A stretch of DNA of 6,575 bases, from assembly GCA_037384225.1 (NCBI GenBank), contig JARROD010000312.1, forward strand, positions 1 through 6,575, written 5' to 3'. Source of the DNA: JARROD01 sp037384225 (lineage in GTDB: Bacteria; Pseudomonadota; Gammaproteobacteria; Pseudomonadales; Cellvibrionaceae). Made by a program: the position numbers and the translations under genes. Shown here piece by piece: positions 1-4,407 of this stretch. The notes under the pieces are model-generated. The model was given only the letters and a program-made list of their open reading frames with translations, was not told the DNA's origin and did no database searches. Positions within the stretch are counted from its first letter, which is position 1. Each line of letters opens with the position of its first letter.

Positions 1-373
1 TAAATACATCATGTCGCTGAACAGCTACAAGCGCTACGATGCCTATGCGGACATTGTCAGTTCGCTGAACCCGGATGTCGTCGCAACCCTATATCGACAA
101 TATTATCCATTGCTCGAAGAAGCTCACAGGGAACTCGGAGAAACCAAAGAGTCTTTTCATTCAGTACTGCTGAAAGCTATGGATCATATTTTAAAAGCAC
201 CGATAAAAGAAGGTGAACTGAACTTAATACGCCCCAGTGTCATGTATAAGTTCGCCGACCCGGAGCTGGAAAAACTCAGCGGCCCCCACAAATTAATGCT
301 GCGGACGGGCCCGCAAAACACCCGCAAAATCCAACAGGCATTACGCGAACTGCGCAAATCCCTGGCCAGTTGA
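1..373 (+). CDS. DUF3014 family protein, C-terminal part (5' end outside window)
   Basis: This is the C-terminal end of a DUF3014 protein, a family without an assigned function that is common in proteobacteria. The frame is open to the left edge: the bases before the ATG at position 11 read K-Y-I with no stop, so that ATG is probably internal. Family-like features, numbered from that Met, are the SYKRYD motif near residues 5-10, a YRQYYPLLEEAHRELG stretch around 28-43, RPSVMYKFADPELEKLSG near 74-91, and the closing KLMLRTGPQNTRKIQQALRELR. I recognise this pattern from memory of the family. The usual N-terminal part (a membrane anchor and the first half of the domain) would lie upstream. A strong hairpin follows the TGA stop. 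The globin gene starts 116 bases downstream on the same strand, so co-transcription is possible but not shown. Confidence 0.8.
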   Translation, partial: KYIMSLNSYKRYDAYADIVSSLNPDVVATLYRQYYPLLEEAHRELGETKESFHSVLLKAMDHILKAPIKEGELNLIRPSVMYKFADPELEKLSGPHKLMLRTGPQNTRKIQQALRELRKSLAS

Positions 374-396
374 CATACCTCAATTTTAAATGCGCC

Positions 397-420
397 CTTC
401 CCGGTTAACATTCCGGGAAG
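397..420 (+). repeat. 8-bp perfect inverted repeat, stem-loop after DUF3014 gene
   Basis: CTTCCCGG at 397-404 and CCGGGAAG at 413-420 pair perfectly around an 8-base loop. GCG at 392-394 can add to CGC at 421-423 past a two-base bulge. The stem lies 23 bases after the DUF3014 stop, where a terminator would be expected. No T-run follows on either strand, so a classical Rho-independent terminator is not supported. It may instead be an mRNA 3'-end stabiliser or a processing site. Confidence 0.5.
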
Positions 421-424
421 CGCT

Positions 425-438
425 ATGGTTAATACCAT
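425..438. promoter_or_regulatory. Palindrome ATGGT-TAAT-ACCAT, possible operator upstream of globin gene
   Basis: Perfect 5-bp arms flank a TAAT core, centred about 58 bases before the globin start codon and just after the 397-420 stem-loop. The size and symmetry resemble a binding site for a dimeric regulator, but I cannot assign one and see no second copy. No convincing -35/-10 pair was found between 374 and 489, so its relation to a promoter is unknown. Confidence 0.25.
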
Positions 439-489
439 CGGGCAATTAAGCATTCCCATTAACTCTCGGCAGATGCCCCAAACTAAAAT

Positions 490-906
490 ATGTCATTTGA
501 AAATACCTTTGACGCCAGTTATGAAAGAATTTTACATAAAAAAATTGCCGGAAAGTCGTTTTTTGACACCTTTTACGACAATTTCATGAGTTCCTCGAAA
601 GAGGTGAGAGAAAGGTTCAAAAATACCGACATGGCGCGTCAAAAGAGAATGTTAAAAAAGTCATTTTACAGTCTTTTTATATTCTATGCCTCCAGCAACG
701 CGGATGACTATCTGGTTAAAATCGCTACGCACCACAATAGCCAAAACCTCAATATTCGACCCGAGCTCTACGACATTTGGCTGGATACCCTGGTAAAGAC
801 CGTCGAAACATTTGACCATGAATTCAGTAAAAATGTCGAACTCGCCTGGCGACTGGTACTGGCCCCGGGCATTACCTATATGAAGTTCAAACATACTAAC
901 CTCTGA
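490..906 (+). CDS. Single-domain globin (heme protein)
   Basis: This 138-residue protein is the length of a stand-alone bacterial globin domain with no reductase or signalling domain attached. Visible family features are F43 in the CD corner (Phe CD1, which packs on heme) and a helix-F region with two adjacent histidines, H81 and H82. H82 is the likelier proximal iron ligand because of its spacing to the following L-N-I-R-P-E-L-Y-D-I-W-L-D segment. The helix G/H pattern at 105-131 includes D109, AWR at 119-121 and PGITYM at 126-131. There is no signal peptide or membrane segment, so it should be cytoplasmic. Roles of such globins include oxygen or nitric oxide binding or sensing; which applies here cannot be read from sequence. 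The ATG at 490 gives a normal N-terminus, but the region before it has no clear ribosome binding site. The 3' neighbour is on the opposite strand. Confidence 0.85.
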   Translation: MSFENTFDASYERILHKKIAGKSFFDTFYDNFMSSSKEVRERFKNTDMARQKRMLKKSFYSLFIFYASSNADDYLVKIATHHNSQNLNIRPELYDIWLDTLVKTVETFDHEFSKNVELAWRLVLAPGITYMKFKHTNL

Positions 907-1063
907 CTCACTGCCCCTGCTTCGGTTGATAAGGAACGGGCACGGTCTGTTTTCACCTTCAAGAACCTGTCACAGAATTTGCCTAAATATACCCAAAGCG
1001 TTTGAGATTTAGGTATAGACAATAATGATTGTTTATTGCGTAAAGCTATAATTATGCCACTCC
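907..1063. other. Convergent intergenic region between globin gene and unknown gene
   Basis: No gene is seen. TGCCC at 912-916 and GGGCA at 938-942 could form a weak stem after the globin stop, with TTTT at 950-953 a few bases later. It is a poor terminator because the loop is 21 bases. CCTAAAT at 982-988 and ATTTAGG at 1007-1013 form a 7-bp inverted repeat with an 18-base spacer, and CAATAA at 1020-1025 pairs with TTATTG at 1033-1038. These AT-rich repeats may serve as weak transcription stops for the two converging genes. Confidence 0.3.
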
Positions 1064-1498
1064 TTATTCGCCCGAAGGGGCTCTGTGCGCAAAGACATGA
1101 TTATTTTCGTCAACACTCACGGAGCGAACTTCGGATTCTCCGCGAAAAATAGGCAACATAACCGCACTGATTGTCACTATTTCAACATCGATAGAAGCGA
1201 CGGTTTCCTCACCCACTCGGGCCTGAATTTTTGCTTTACCACGCGCATAGGATTTTAAATCCACACACCAGATCCCCTTGGGACCGTCGAACGGCGCTTT
1301 ATGAATACTCGCTGACACAACTTCTGCGGCAGTGGAAACCAAGGTTATTTCGCAATAGGATTTAGCCTTCACCCCTACCAAATGCACACACTTGGTCCTG
1401 TTCACAGGCATGGTAGTTTGAGCAAGGGGTACAGAGTGACTGCCGATAAAGGTAAAACGCGCCGTACAACTTTTCAGTTCAGAATCAAGGTGGTTCAA
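1064..1498 (-). CDS. Hypothetical protein, beta-rich, TTG start
   Basis: I do not recognise this 144-residue protein. It starts at TTG (1498-1496), supported by GAGG six bases upstream. An in-frame TAG lies 24 codons upstream with no ATG, GTG or TTG between. The next Met is at residue 30 and has no ribosome binding site. There is no signal peptide or transmembrane helix. The segment from about residue 28 to 112 alternates hydrophobic and polar residues (for example KCVHLVGVKAKSYCEITLVS and KAKIQARVGEETVASIDVEIV), which suggests a small beta-sandwich. The style resembles Ig-like accessory domains fused to peptidoglycan-active or secreted-effector proteins, but that is an impression, not a match. 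Cysteines occur at about 11, 37, 49 and 77. It converges with the globin gene and could be a stand-alone accessory gene or the remnant of a larger one. Confidence 0.6.
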   Translation of the reverse strand: MNHLDSELKSCTARFTFIGSHSVPLAQTTMPVNRTKCVHLVGVKAKSYCEITLVSTAAEVVSASIHKAPFDGPKGIWCVDLKSYARGKAKIQARVGEETVASIDVEIVTISAVMLPIFRGESEVRSVSVDENNHVFAHRAPSGE

Positions 1499-1567
1499 TT
1501 CGAGCCTCGTATAGCTGTTAGCTGACTTACAGGACTTTTCAGTTTCAGTGGGGGAGTTTGAATTCTA

Positions 1568-1669
1568 GTGACTTTAAATCTCGACTGTTGTGATGTGCTA
1601 CCGATAATGCAAGGTCATGAAGAAGTCGCCATTGATATCTTTTATAGTAAAACCAATGATGACATTTAA
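1568..1669 (+). CDS. Possible small ORF, 33 residues (uncertain)
   Basis: A GTG-started frame ends at TAA 1667-1669. A purine-rich GGGGGAG (1550-1556) lies 11 bases before the GTG, a slightly long but possible spacing. The product would be acidic with mixed hydrophobic residues (for example GHEEVAIDIFYSK near its C-terminus) and has a CC pair near residue 7. It is divergent from the unknown gene at 1064-1498. Length alone makes chance likely, and I recognise no family. It could also be a fragment of a decayed gene. Confidence 0.2.
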   Translation: MTLNLDCCDVLPIMQGHEEVAIDIFYSKTNDDI

Positions 1670-1724
1670 ATCAGCCTCTTTCAAGTCAGGGGAAGCAACC
1701 CGGGGAGCCTGAAAGTTTAAATGT
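1662..1724. repeat. Long interrupted inverted repeat
   Basis: ACATTTAAA at 1662-1670 is the exact reverse complement of TTTAAATGT at 1716-1724. Just inside, CTTTCA at 1678-1683 pairs with TGAAAG at 1710-1715, leaving a seven-base one-sided bulge (1671-1677) and a G-rich apical region of 26 bases. Fifteen base pairs in two coaxial blocks is more structure than expected by chance. The function is unknown; it could be a structured RNA or a remnant of a mobile or recombination site. Confidence 0.35.
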
Positions 1725-1898
1725 ATGCAATGATGGAGTTATCTTTCACACAGCTCATGAAAAATGGTTGGGCAAAAAAAGGGGGGGAATAATGTTTGGC
1801 GTACAACCGTGCTAATGGTCACATTTCTCCCGGGTGAACCGTCGAGGCAGAGATAAGGAACGTGCACGAAATAAATGTGCGCGCTGGACCATTTTGAA

Positions 1899-1924
1899 AA
1901 GCGCAGGCCGGTGTGCCTGCGCTT
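1899..1924 (-). terminator. Rho-independent terminator of the cold-shock gene
   Basis: A perfect 10-bp stem, AAGCGCAGGC at 1899-1908 with GCCTGCGCTT at 1915-1924, has a six-base loop. On the minus strand it ends in a short T-run (CTTTTC), whereas the plus strand has no T-run, so it acts leftward. It lies about 130 bases after the cold-shock stop codon. A second hairpin (GGTGGG 1933-1938 with CCCACC 1946-1951) immediately precedes it on the transcript. Confidence 0.75.
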
Positions 1925-1969
1925 GCTGGTCTGGTGGGCAATTCACCCACCGCCATCTGACAAACAGGA

Positions 1970-2051
1970 ACTGATAGACAGGTGAAAAGAGATAAATAAA
2001 AGTAAACGAATCAGCACTCATCCATTATTCCCTTACACCTTTACTATCAGT
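1970..2051 (-). repeat. Long-range inverted repeat in the cold-shock 3' UTR
   Basis: ACTGATAG at 1970-1977 is complementary to CTATCAGT at 2044-2051, directly after the cold-shock stop codon, with GG/CC extending the pairing past one bulged base. It would close a 66-base loop in the 3' untranslated region. It may stabilise or compact the mRNA tail; this is inference. Confidence 0.25.
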
Positions 2052-2053
2052 CC

Positions 2054-2260
2054 TTATACGGGGACAATGTTTTCAGCTTGCGGCCCCTTTTTACCATTGG
2101 TAACGGTAAATTCGACCTTCTGACCTTCCACTAAGGTTCGAAATCCCGAACCTTGTATAGCGGTGTAGTGAGCGAAAACATCTGGGCCATCCTCCCGTTC
2201 AATAAACCCAAAGCCTTTGGATTCATTAAACCACTTTACGTGACCAGTAAATGTAGACAT
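2054..2260 (-). CDS. CspA-family cold-shock protein
   Basis: This 68-residue, single cold-shock domain protein binds single-stranded RNA or DNA and acts as an RNA chaperone or antiterminator in the cytoplasm. The nucleic-acid-binding motifs are intact: HVKWFNESKGFGFI (7-20) contains RNP1 KGFGFI at 15-20, and RNP2 is DVFAHY at 27-32. The Y in RNP2 replaces the more usual F. The length and the C-terminal GPQAENI segment are typical. The ATG at 2260 is preceded by AGGAA (2267-2271) at a good distance. The gene has its own near-consensus promoter, a long leader and a terminator, so it is a single-gene unit. The leader resembles that of cold-induced family members, but induction cannot be proven from sequence, and the family has several paralogues per genome, so no number is assigned. 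Confidence 0.95.
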   Translation of the reverse strand: MSTFTGHVKWFNESKGFGFIEREDGPDVFAHYTAIQGSGFRTLVEGQKVEFTVTNGKKGPQAENIVPV

Positions 2261-2418
2261 AGTTTGTTCCTATTAAATAAAATAGTGTTTTCTGTATGCC
2301 TCCGAAAAGGCAGTTGAGCTGAGAAGTGAGGTCTTCCTTATGAAGAACAGGACGAGATACAACTGAGGGGACGCCGTGGAGACTGTTGGACATAATTGCA
2401 AGCCATACTTTCTAGCTA
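2261..2418 (-). promoter_or_regulatory. Long 5' leader of the cold-shock mRNA
   Basis: From the predicted start near 2418 to the ATG, the leader is about 158 nt, very close to the length known for E. coli cspA. Near the ribosome binding site it contains a hairpin, TGCCT at 2297-2301 with AGGCA at 2308-2312, in the place where the E. coli leader also has a small TGCC/GGCA stem. Such leaders act as RNA thermosensors that are better translated in the cold. No exact cold-box sequence was identified. Confidence 0.6.
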
Positions 2419-2424
2419 AATGAA

Positions 2425-2452
2425 ATTATAGGCTTACCAAGATGTGAGTCAA
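2425..2452 (-). promoter_or_regulatory. Sigma-70 promoter of the cold-shock gene
   Basis: On the minus strand, TTGACT (-35, at 2447-2452) is followed by 16 bases and then a perfect TATAAT (-10, at 2425-2430). This is among the strongest promoter matches in the window. The predicted transcription start is near 2418. Confidence 0.85.
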
Positions 2453-2486
2453 TATCCTGTTTTCATTCTATATGTGAATTGGCTAA

Positions 2487-2534
2487 CCGGCTTTATCATT
2501 AACGCGCCATCGAAGGCGTTACCGATAAAACCGG
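2487..2534. repeat. 48-base nested hairpin between pspC and the cold-shock promoter
   Basis: Outer arms CCGGCTTTATC (2487-2497) and GATAAAACCGG (2524-2534) pair with one mismatch. Inner arms AACGC (2501-2505) and GCGTT (2516-2520) stack inside them. It lies 93 bases past the pspC stop and 35 bases upstream of the cold-shock -35 box. No T-run follows on either strand. It may end or protect the psp transcript, or shield the cold-shock promoter from read-through. A second, AT-rich repeat follows at once (ACAATAT 2535-2541 with ATATTGT 2558-2564). Confidence 0.5.
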
Positions 2535-2626
2535 ACAATATTAGTCATATACCTACCATATTGTTTCGCTCTAAAAAACTCAAAATACGAGACGTGTTCA
2601 GCATATGTTTTGCTGGATAGTTTTAC

Positions 2627-3121
2627 CTACCCCTTCTTCATATTTGCAAACTCTTTATTGAGCTCGTATTGCCGTGAAGTAACGTAGGCTTCAATATCTT
2701 CAACCCGGCGTAGCGCTCGGTTCAAGCGTTCCTGTGCGCGACGCAACCGCTCCGATGGGCTGGGAGAATGTTTAAACATGTTTTTGCGGCGATAGACGTG
2801 TCGGTACTCGTCGTACTCCATGGCTTCCACCGAATCATCCCGACGCGGGGCCATTAGCACCCAACCGAGAATATACGCTAACACCGCCAATCCCCCGAGC
2901 ATAAAGAATGCGCCGATAAAAATAAGCCGCACCACCCAGGGATCAAAGTCGAAGTGATCGGCAATGCCCGCACACACCCCGGCGATTTTCCCCTCTTCCC
3001 GGTTGCGATAAAGGTTCATATCCCAACCCGAACAGCGTCGGTTTTCTATACGACGCTTGCGGTGCTTCCACTTACCCGGCTTGCAACCTCTAAGTCCCCA
3101 CTCATCATCTCGTCTTCTCAT
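2627..3121 (-). CDS. pspC: Phage-shock protein C, inner-membrane stress sensor
   Basis: PspC works with PspB at the inner membrane to sense envelope stress and recruit PspA, releasing PspF. The start chosen is ATG 3121, because AGGAGG lies nine bases upstream and overlaps the pspB stop codon. This gives 164 residues, longer than the roughly 120 of E. coli. Residues 1-34 are an unusual, very basic extension (13 Arg or Lys, Cys at 13 and 30). The PspC domain follows: NLYRNREEGKIAGVCAGIADHF at 36-57, then a membrane segment at about 63-90 ending WVLMAP. The C-terminal part is a helical, charged region ending near YVTSRQYELNKEF, matching the family's YVTS motif. Met 35 would give a normal-length protein but has no ribosome binding site. 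It is the last gene of the operon, 13 bases after pspB. Confidence 0.93.
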   Translation of the reverse strand: MRRRDDEWGLRGCKPGKWKHRKRRIENRRCSGWDMNLYRNREEGKIAGVCAGIADHFDFDPWVVRLIFIGAFFMLGGLAVLAYILGWVLMAPRRDDSVEAMEYDEYRHVYRRKNMFKHSPSPSERLRRAQERLNRALRRVEDIEAYVTSRQYELNKEFANMKKG

Positions 3122-3134
3122 GCCTATAATCCTC

Positions 3135-3374
3135 CTATTCGCCGCGGGCGTTTTTCCGACGCCATTGCGGATGCCCTTCATCCAGAATCGATTCCAATGT
3201 TTCAATGCGATCGCTCAATTTGTCAATCGTTTCCAGCATAGCTTCAATGGTGCGCCGATCGCCTTCATTCAACCCCTGCCGGGAACGGCCAGCACTGCGA
3301 TAATGCATGATGATCCACAAGGGCGCTACGATAGTTAAAAATAAAATCGTAGGTACAAATAAAAAACTGGACAT
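3135..3374 (-). CDS. pspB: Phage-shock protein B
   Basis: PspB is a small inner-membrane partner of PspC that helps relieve PspA inhibition of PspF under membrane stress. The 79-residue product has an N-terminal membrane helix (about 4-23, FLFVPTILFLTIVAPLWIIM) followed by HYRS. A charged, amphipathic helix comes next, and the C-terminal LESILDEGHPQWR is very like the conserved end of E. coli PspB. The start is ATG 3374, preceded by AAGGAGAGGG. A longer TTG-initiated version from 3410 lacks this support. The gene lies 54 bases after the small PspB-like gene and its TAG stop overlaps the pspC ribosome binding site, so PspB and PspC are probably made in a coupled manner. Confidence 0.93.
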   Translation of the reverse strand: MSSFLFVPTILFLTIVAPLWIIMHYRSAGRSRQGLNEGDRRTIEAMLETIDKLSDRIETLESILDEGHPQWRRKNARGE

Positions 3375-3428
3375 ATTGTTGGACCCTCTCCTTTTTTCCT
3401 GTCTGTTCAATTAATCAGGTTTTATATT

Positions 3429-3518
3429 TCAACTTTTACTCATATAGTGCATAACAATCCATAAGGGTATCACGATCGTTACCAACAATATCACGGCGAC
3501 AAACACTAACTCGAACAT
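3429..3518 (-). CDS. PspB-like membrane microprotein, 29 residues
   Basis: This short gene lies between pspA and pspB, in the operon direction. ATG 3518 is preceded by AAGGAA (3527-3532) eight bases upstream, and TGA is at 3431-3429. The product is almost entirely one membrane helix (residues 4-23) followed by HYMSKS. It aligns without gaps to the first 29 residues of the neighbouring PspB with 16 identities, including TIV at 14-16 and PLWI at 18-21, then MHY at 23-25. It therefore looks like a tandem duplicate reduced to the PspB anchor, without the cytoplasmic helix or the conserved C-terminus. It ends in a clean stop rather than a frameshifted tail, and the conserved residues and good ribosome binding site argue for selection. 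It might pair with PspB or PspC in the membrane as a modulator; this is inference. The alternative is a recently truncated, decaying copy. Confidence 0.8.
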   Translation of the reverse strand: MFELVFVAVILLVTIVIPLWIVMHYMSKS

Positions 3519-3560
3519 AGAGACAGTTCCTTATCCTCTGACTGAACAAGCGTTCGCAAC

Positions 3561-4277
3561 CTAGACCACATCTCCGCTACCTTTGTTGCCACTATCTTTG
3601 CTGACGCTTTTTTGTCGATCCATTTCGTTTTTCAAACGCTCCAGTTCGCCGTTGACCTTCTCGTCATTGACCAGGTCATCGATTTCCGACGCCAGGCCCG
3701 TTTTGGTTTCCCGGCCCATATCCATGGAATCTACCTGCCCTTCGAGATCATCCATACGCCGCTCGAAGTATTCAAATTTTGTGAAGGCATCTTCCAATGC
3801 ATCGCGATGTGTATGGCGCTTCACCTTCAATCGATTGCTTACTGTCTTGGCTCGCATCAGCATGGTTTTTTGCTTGGTTTTGGCATCATTCAACTTGTGC
3901 TGCAACTGGCCGACCTCTTCGTGCAATTGCGCCAGATGCTCTTCCAGAGCCTTCAGTTCTACCTCGATAGCCCCAATTTCCTCGGCAACCACTTGCTTTT
4001 CTTTCAACGCGGCTCTGGCGAGATCTTCACGCCCCTTGCTGATAGCCAGTTTGGCCTTGCTTTCCCAGTCCTCCATTTCCGCCCGCACTCGCTCCAGTTT
4101 TCGGTATGCGGTTTTCTTATCGGCAATCACCCGCGCCGAAGAGCTGCGCACCTCAACCAGGGTCTCTTCCATTTCCTGAATAATCAAACGAATCATTTTC
4201 TGCGGATCTTCCGCCTTATCCAACATCGCGTTGAGATTGGAGTTAATGATATCTGCCATACGTGAAAAAATGCTCAT
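3561..4277 (-). CDS. pspA: Phage-shock protein A, membrane-binding effector and PspF inhibitor
   Basis: PspA has two roles: it binds PspF and blocks sigma-54 activation in unstressed cells, and it oligomerises on damaged inner membrane to maintain the proton motive force. The 238-residue product begins with the amphipathic membrane helix (1-24, MSIFSRMADIINSNLNAMLDKAED, here cited as MSIFSRMADI onward). The family's conserved P25 and the EMEETLVEVR segment follow. The rest is long coiled coil, rich in Glu, Lys and Arg, to about residue 190, with a charged tail ending GDVV. E. coli PspA is 222 residues. ATG 4277 is the only possible start: an in-frame TAA lies seven codons upstream with no start codon between. 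The site has no good ribosome binding site, and the start sits inside another small frame (4243-4338), which suggests translational coupling. It is the first full-size gene of the operon and is divergent from pspF. Confidence 0.97.
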   Translation of the reverse strand: MSIFSRMADIINSNLNAMLDKAEDPQKMIRLIIQEMEETLVEVRSSSARVIADKKTAYRKLERVRAEMEDWESKAKLAISKGREDLARAALKEKQVVAEEIGAIEVELKALEEHLAQLHEEVGQLQHKLNDAKTKQKTMLMRAKTVSNRLKVKRHTHRDALEDAFTKFEYFERRMDDLEGQVDSMDMGRETKTGLASEIDDLVNDEKVNGELERLKNEMDRQKSVSKDSGNKGSGDVV

Positions 4278-4338
4278 TACAGGCGCCCAATACGATTAAG
4301 GCGTAAGAAATAAGTCCAAGTTTGCTCGCTGTTTTCAT
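4243..4338 (-). CDS. Putative 31-residue lipoprotein or leader peptide overlapping pspA start
   Basis: The frame starts at ATG 4338, five bases after a near-perfect ribosome binding site AGGAGGG (4344-4350), the best in the control region. It ends at TAA 4245-4243, inside pspA in a different frame, overlapping it by 35 bases. The product reads as a lipoprotein signal peptide: MKTASK with two Lys, a hydrophobic core LGLISYALIV, then the lipobox L17-G18-A19-C20, leaving only 12 residues after the lipidated Cys. The pspA ATG lies directly at the Cys-Asn codons (TGT AAT GAG). Two readings are possible. It may be a real microlipoprotein of the envelope-stress operon, comparable in style to entericidins. 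Or it may be a leader frame whose translation opens or couples the poorly initiated pspA. Both may be true. Homologous frames upstream of other pspA genes would decide. Confidence 0.6.
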   Translation of the reverse strand: MKTASKLGLISYALIVLGACNEHFFTYGRYH

Positions 4339-4355
4339 AGTTTCCCTCCTAATTT

Positions 4356-4402
4356 GTCGGTTTTTCACAAGTAAACCGACCTGGGGCTAAGTTTTTCCCC
4401 AG
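4356..4402 (-). promoter_or_regulatory. Two tandem stem-loops in the pspA mRNA leader
   Basis: On the transcript the first stem is CTGGGG with CCCCAG (4381-4386 and 4397-4402, 10-base loop). The second follows with no gap: GTCGGTTT with AAACCGAC (4356-4363 and 4373-4380, 9-base loop). Both stems are perfect. The first begins about five bases after the predicted start of transcription, and the second ends five bases before the AGGAGGG ribosome binding site. Such a 5' structure may protect the mRNA from decay or control access of ribosomes to the small lipoprotein frame. There is no T-run, so attenuation by termination is not supported. Confidence 0.6.
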
Positions 4403-4407
4403 ACTCT

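Larger units (their letters stand above)
1499..1895. other. Gene-poor region with repeats and an A7G7 tract
   Basis: No full-size coding region is convincing here. The stretch holds a possible 33-codon reading frame (1568-1669), a long interrupted hairpin (1662-1724), a homopolymer block of seven A then seven G (1774-1787), and an interrupted inverted repeat (ATGGTCACATTT at 1815-1826 against AAATGT at 1873-1878 plus GACCAT at 1887-1892). A second tiny frame (1721-1792, 23 codons) crosses the A7G7 tract. A clear promoter for the 1064-1498 gene was not found. The region reads like a decayed or non-coding accessory stretch. Confidence 0.4.

Noticed and set aside
1047..1052. Perfect TATAAT on the plus strand near the end of the unknown gene
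   Set aside because: No -35 element lies at a usable distance (nearest TTGACA-like hexamer is 25 bases away) and no plus-strand gene follows.
1812..2021. 69-codon reading frame on the minus strand after the cold-shock gene, with AAGGGA near its ATG
   Set aside because: The frame runs through the clear terminator stem (1899-1924), its second half is Arg-rich with no family resemblance, and it fits the 3' untranslated region of the cold-shock mRNA.
2226..2393. 55-codon upstream frame in the cold-shock leader that overlaps the cold-shock start
   Set aside because: It has no ribosome binding site, and a frame of this length arises by chance fairly often. The leader is better explained as structured RNA.
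3122..3205. Longer pspC starting at 3205
   Set aside because: It would overlap most of the PspB C-terminus, and the AGGAGG site points to ATG 3121.
3375..3410. Longer pspB starting at TTG 3410
   Set aside because: The added 12 residues are polar and precede a normal PspB N-terminus; the ATG at 3374 has the good ribosome binding site.
3583..4265. Long open frames on the plus strand opposite pspA
   Set aside because: They are antisense shadows of the coiled-coil pspA coding sequence; the products are Ser- or Phe-rich and resemble no family.
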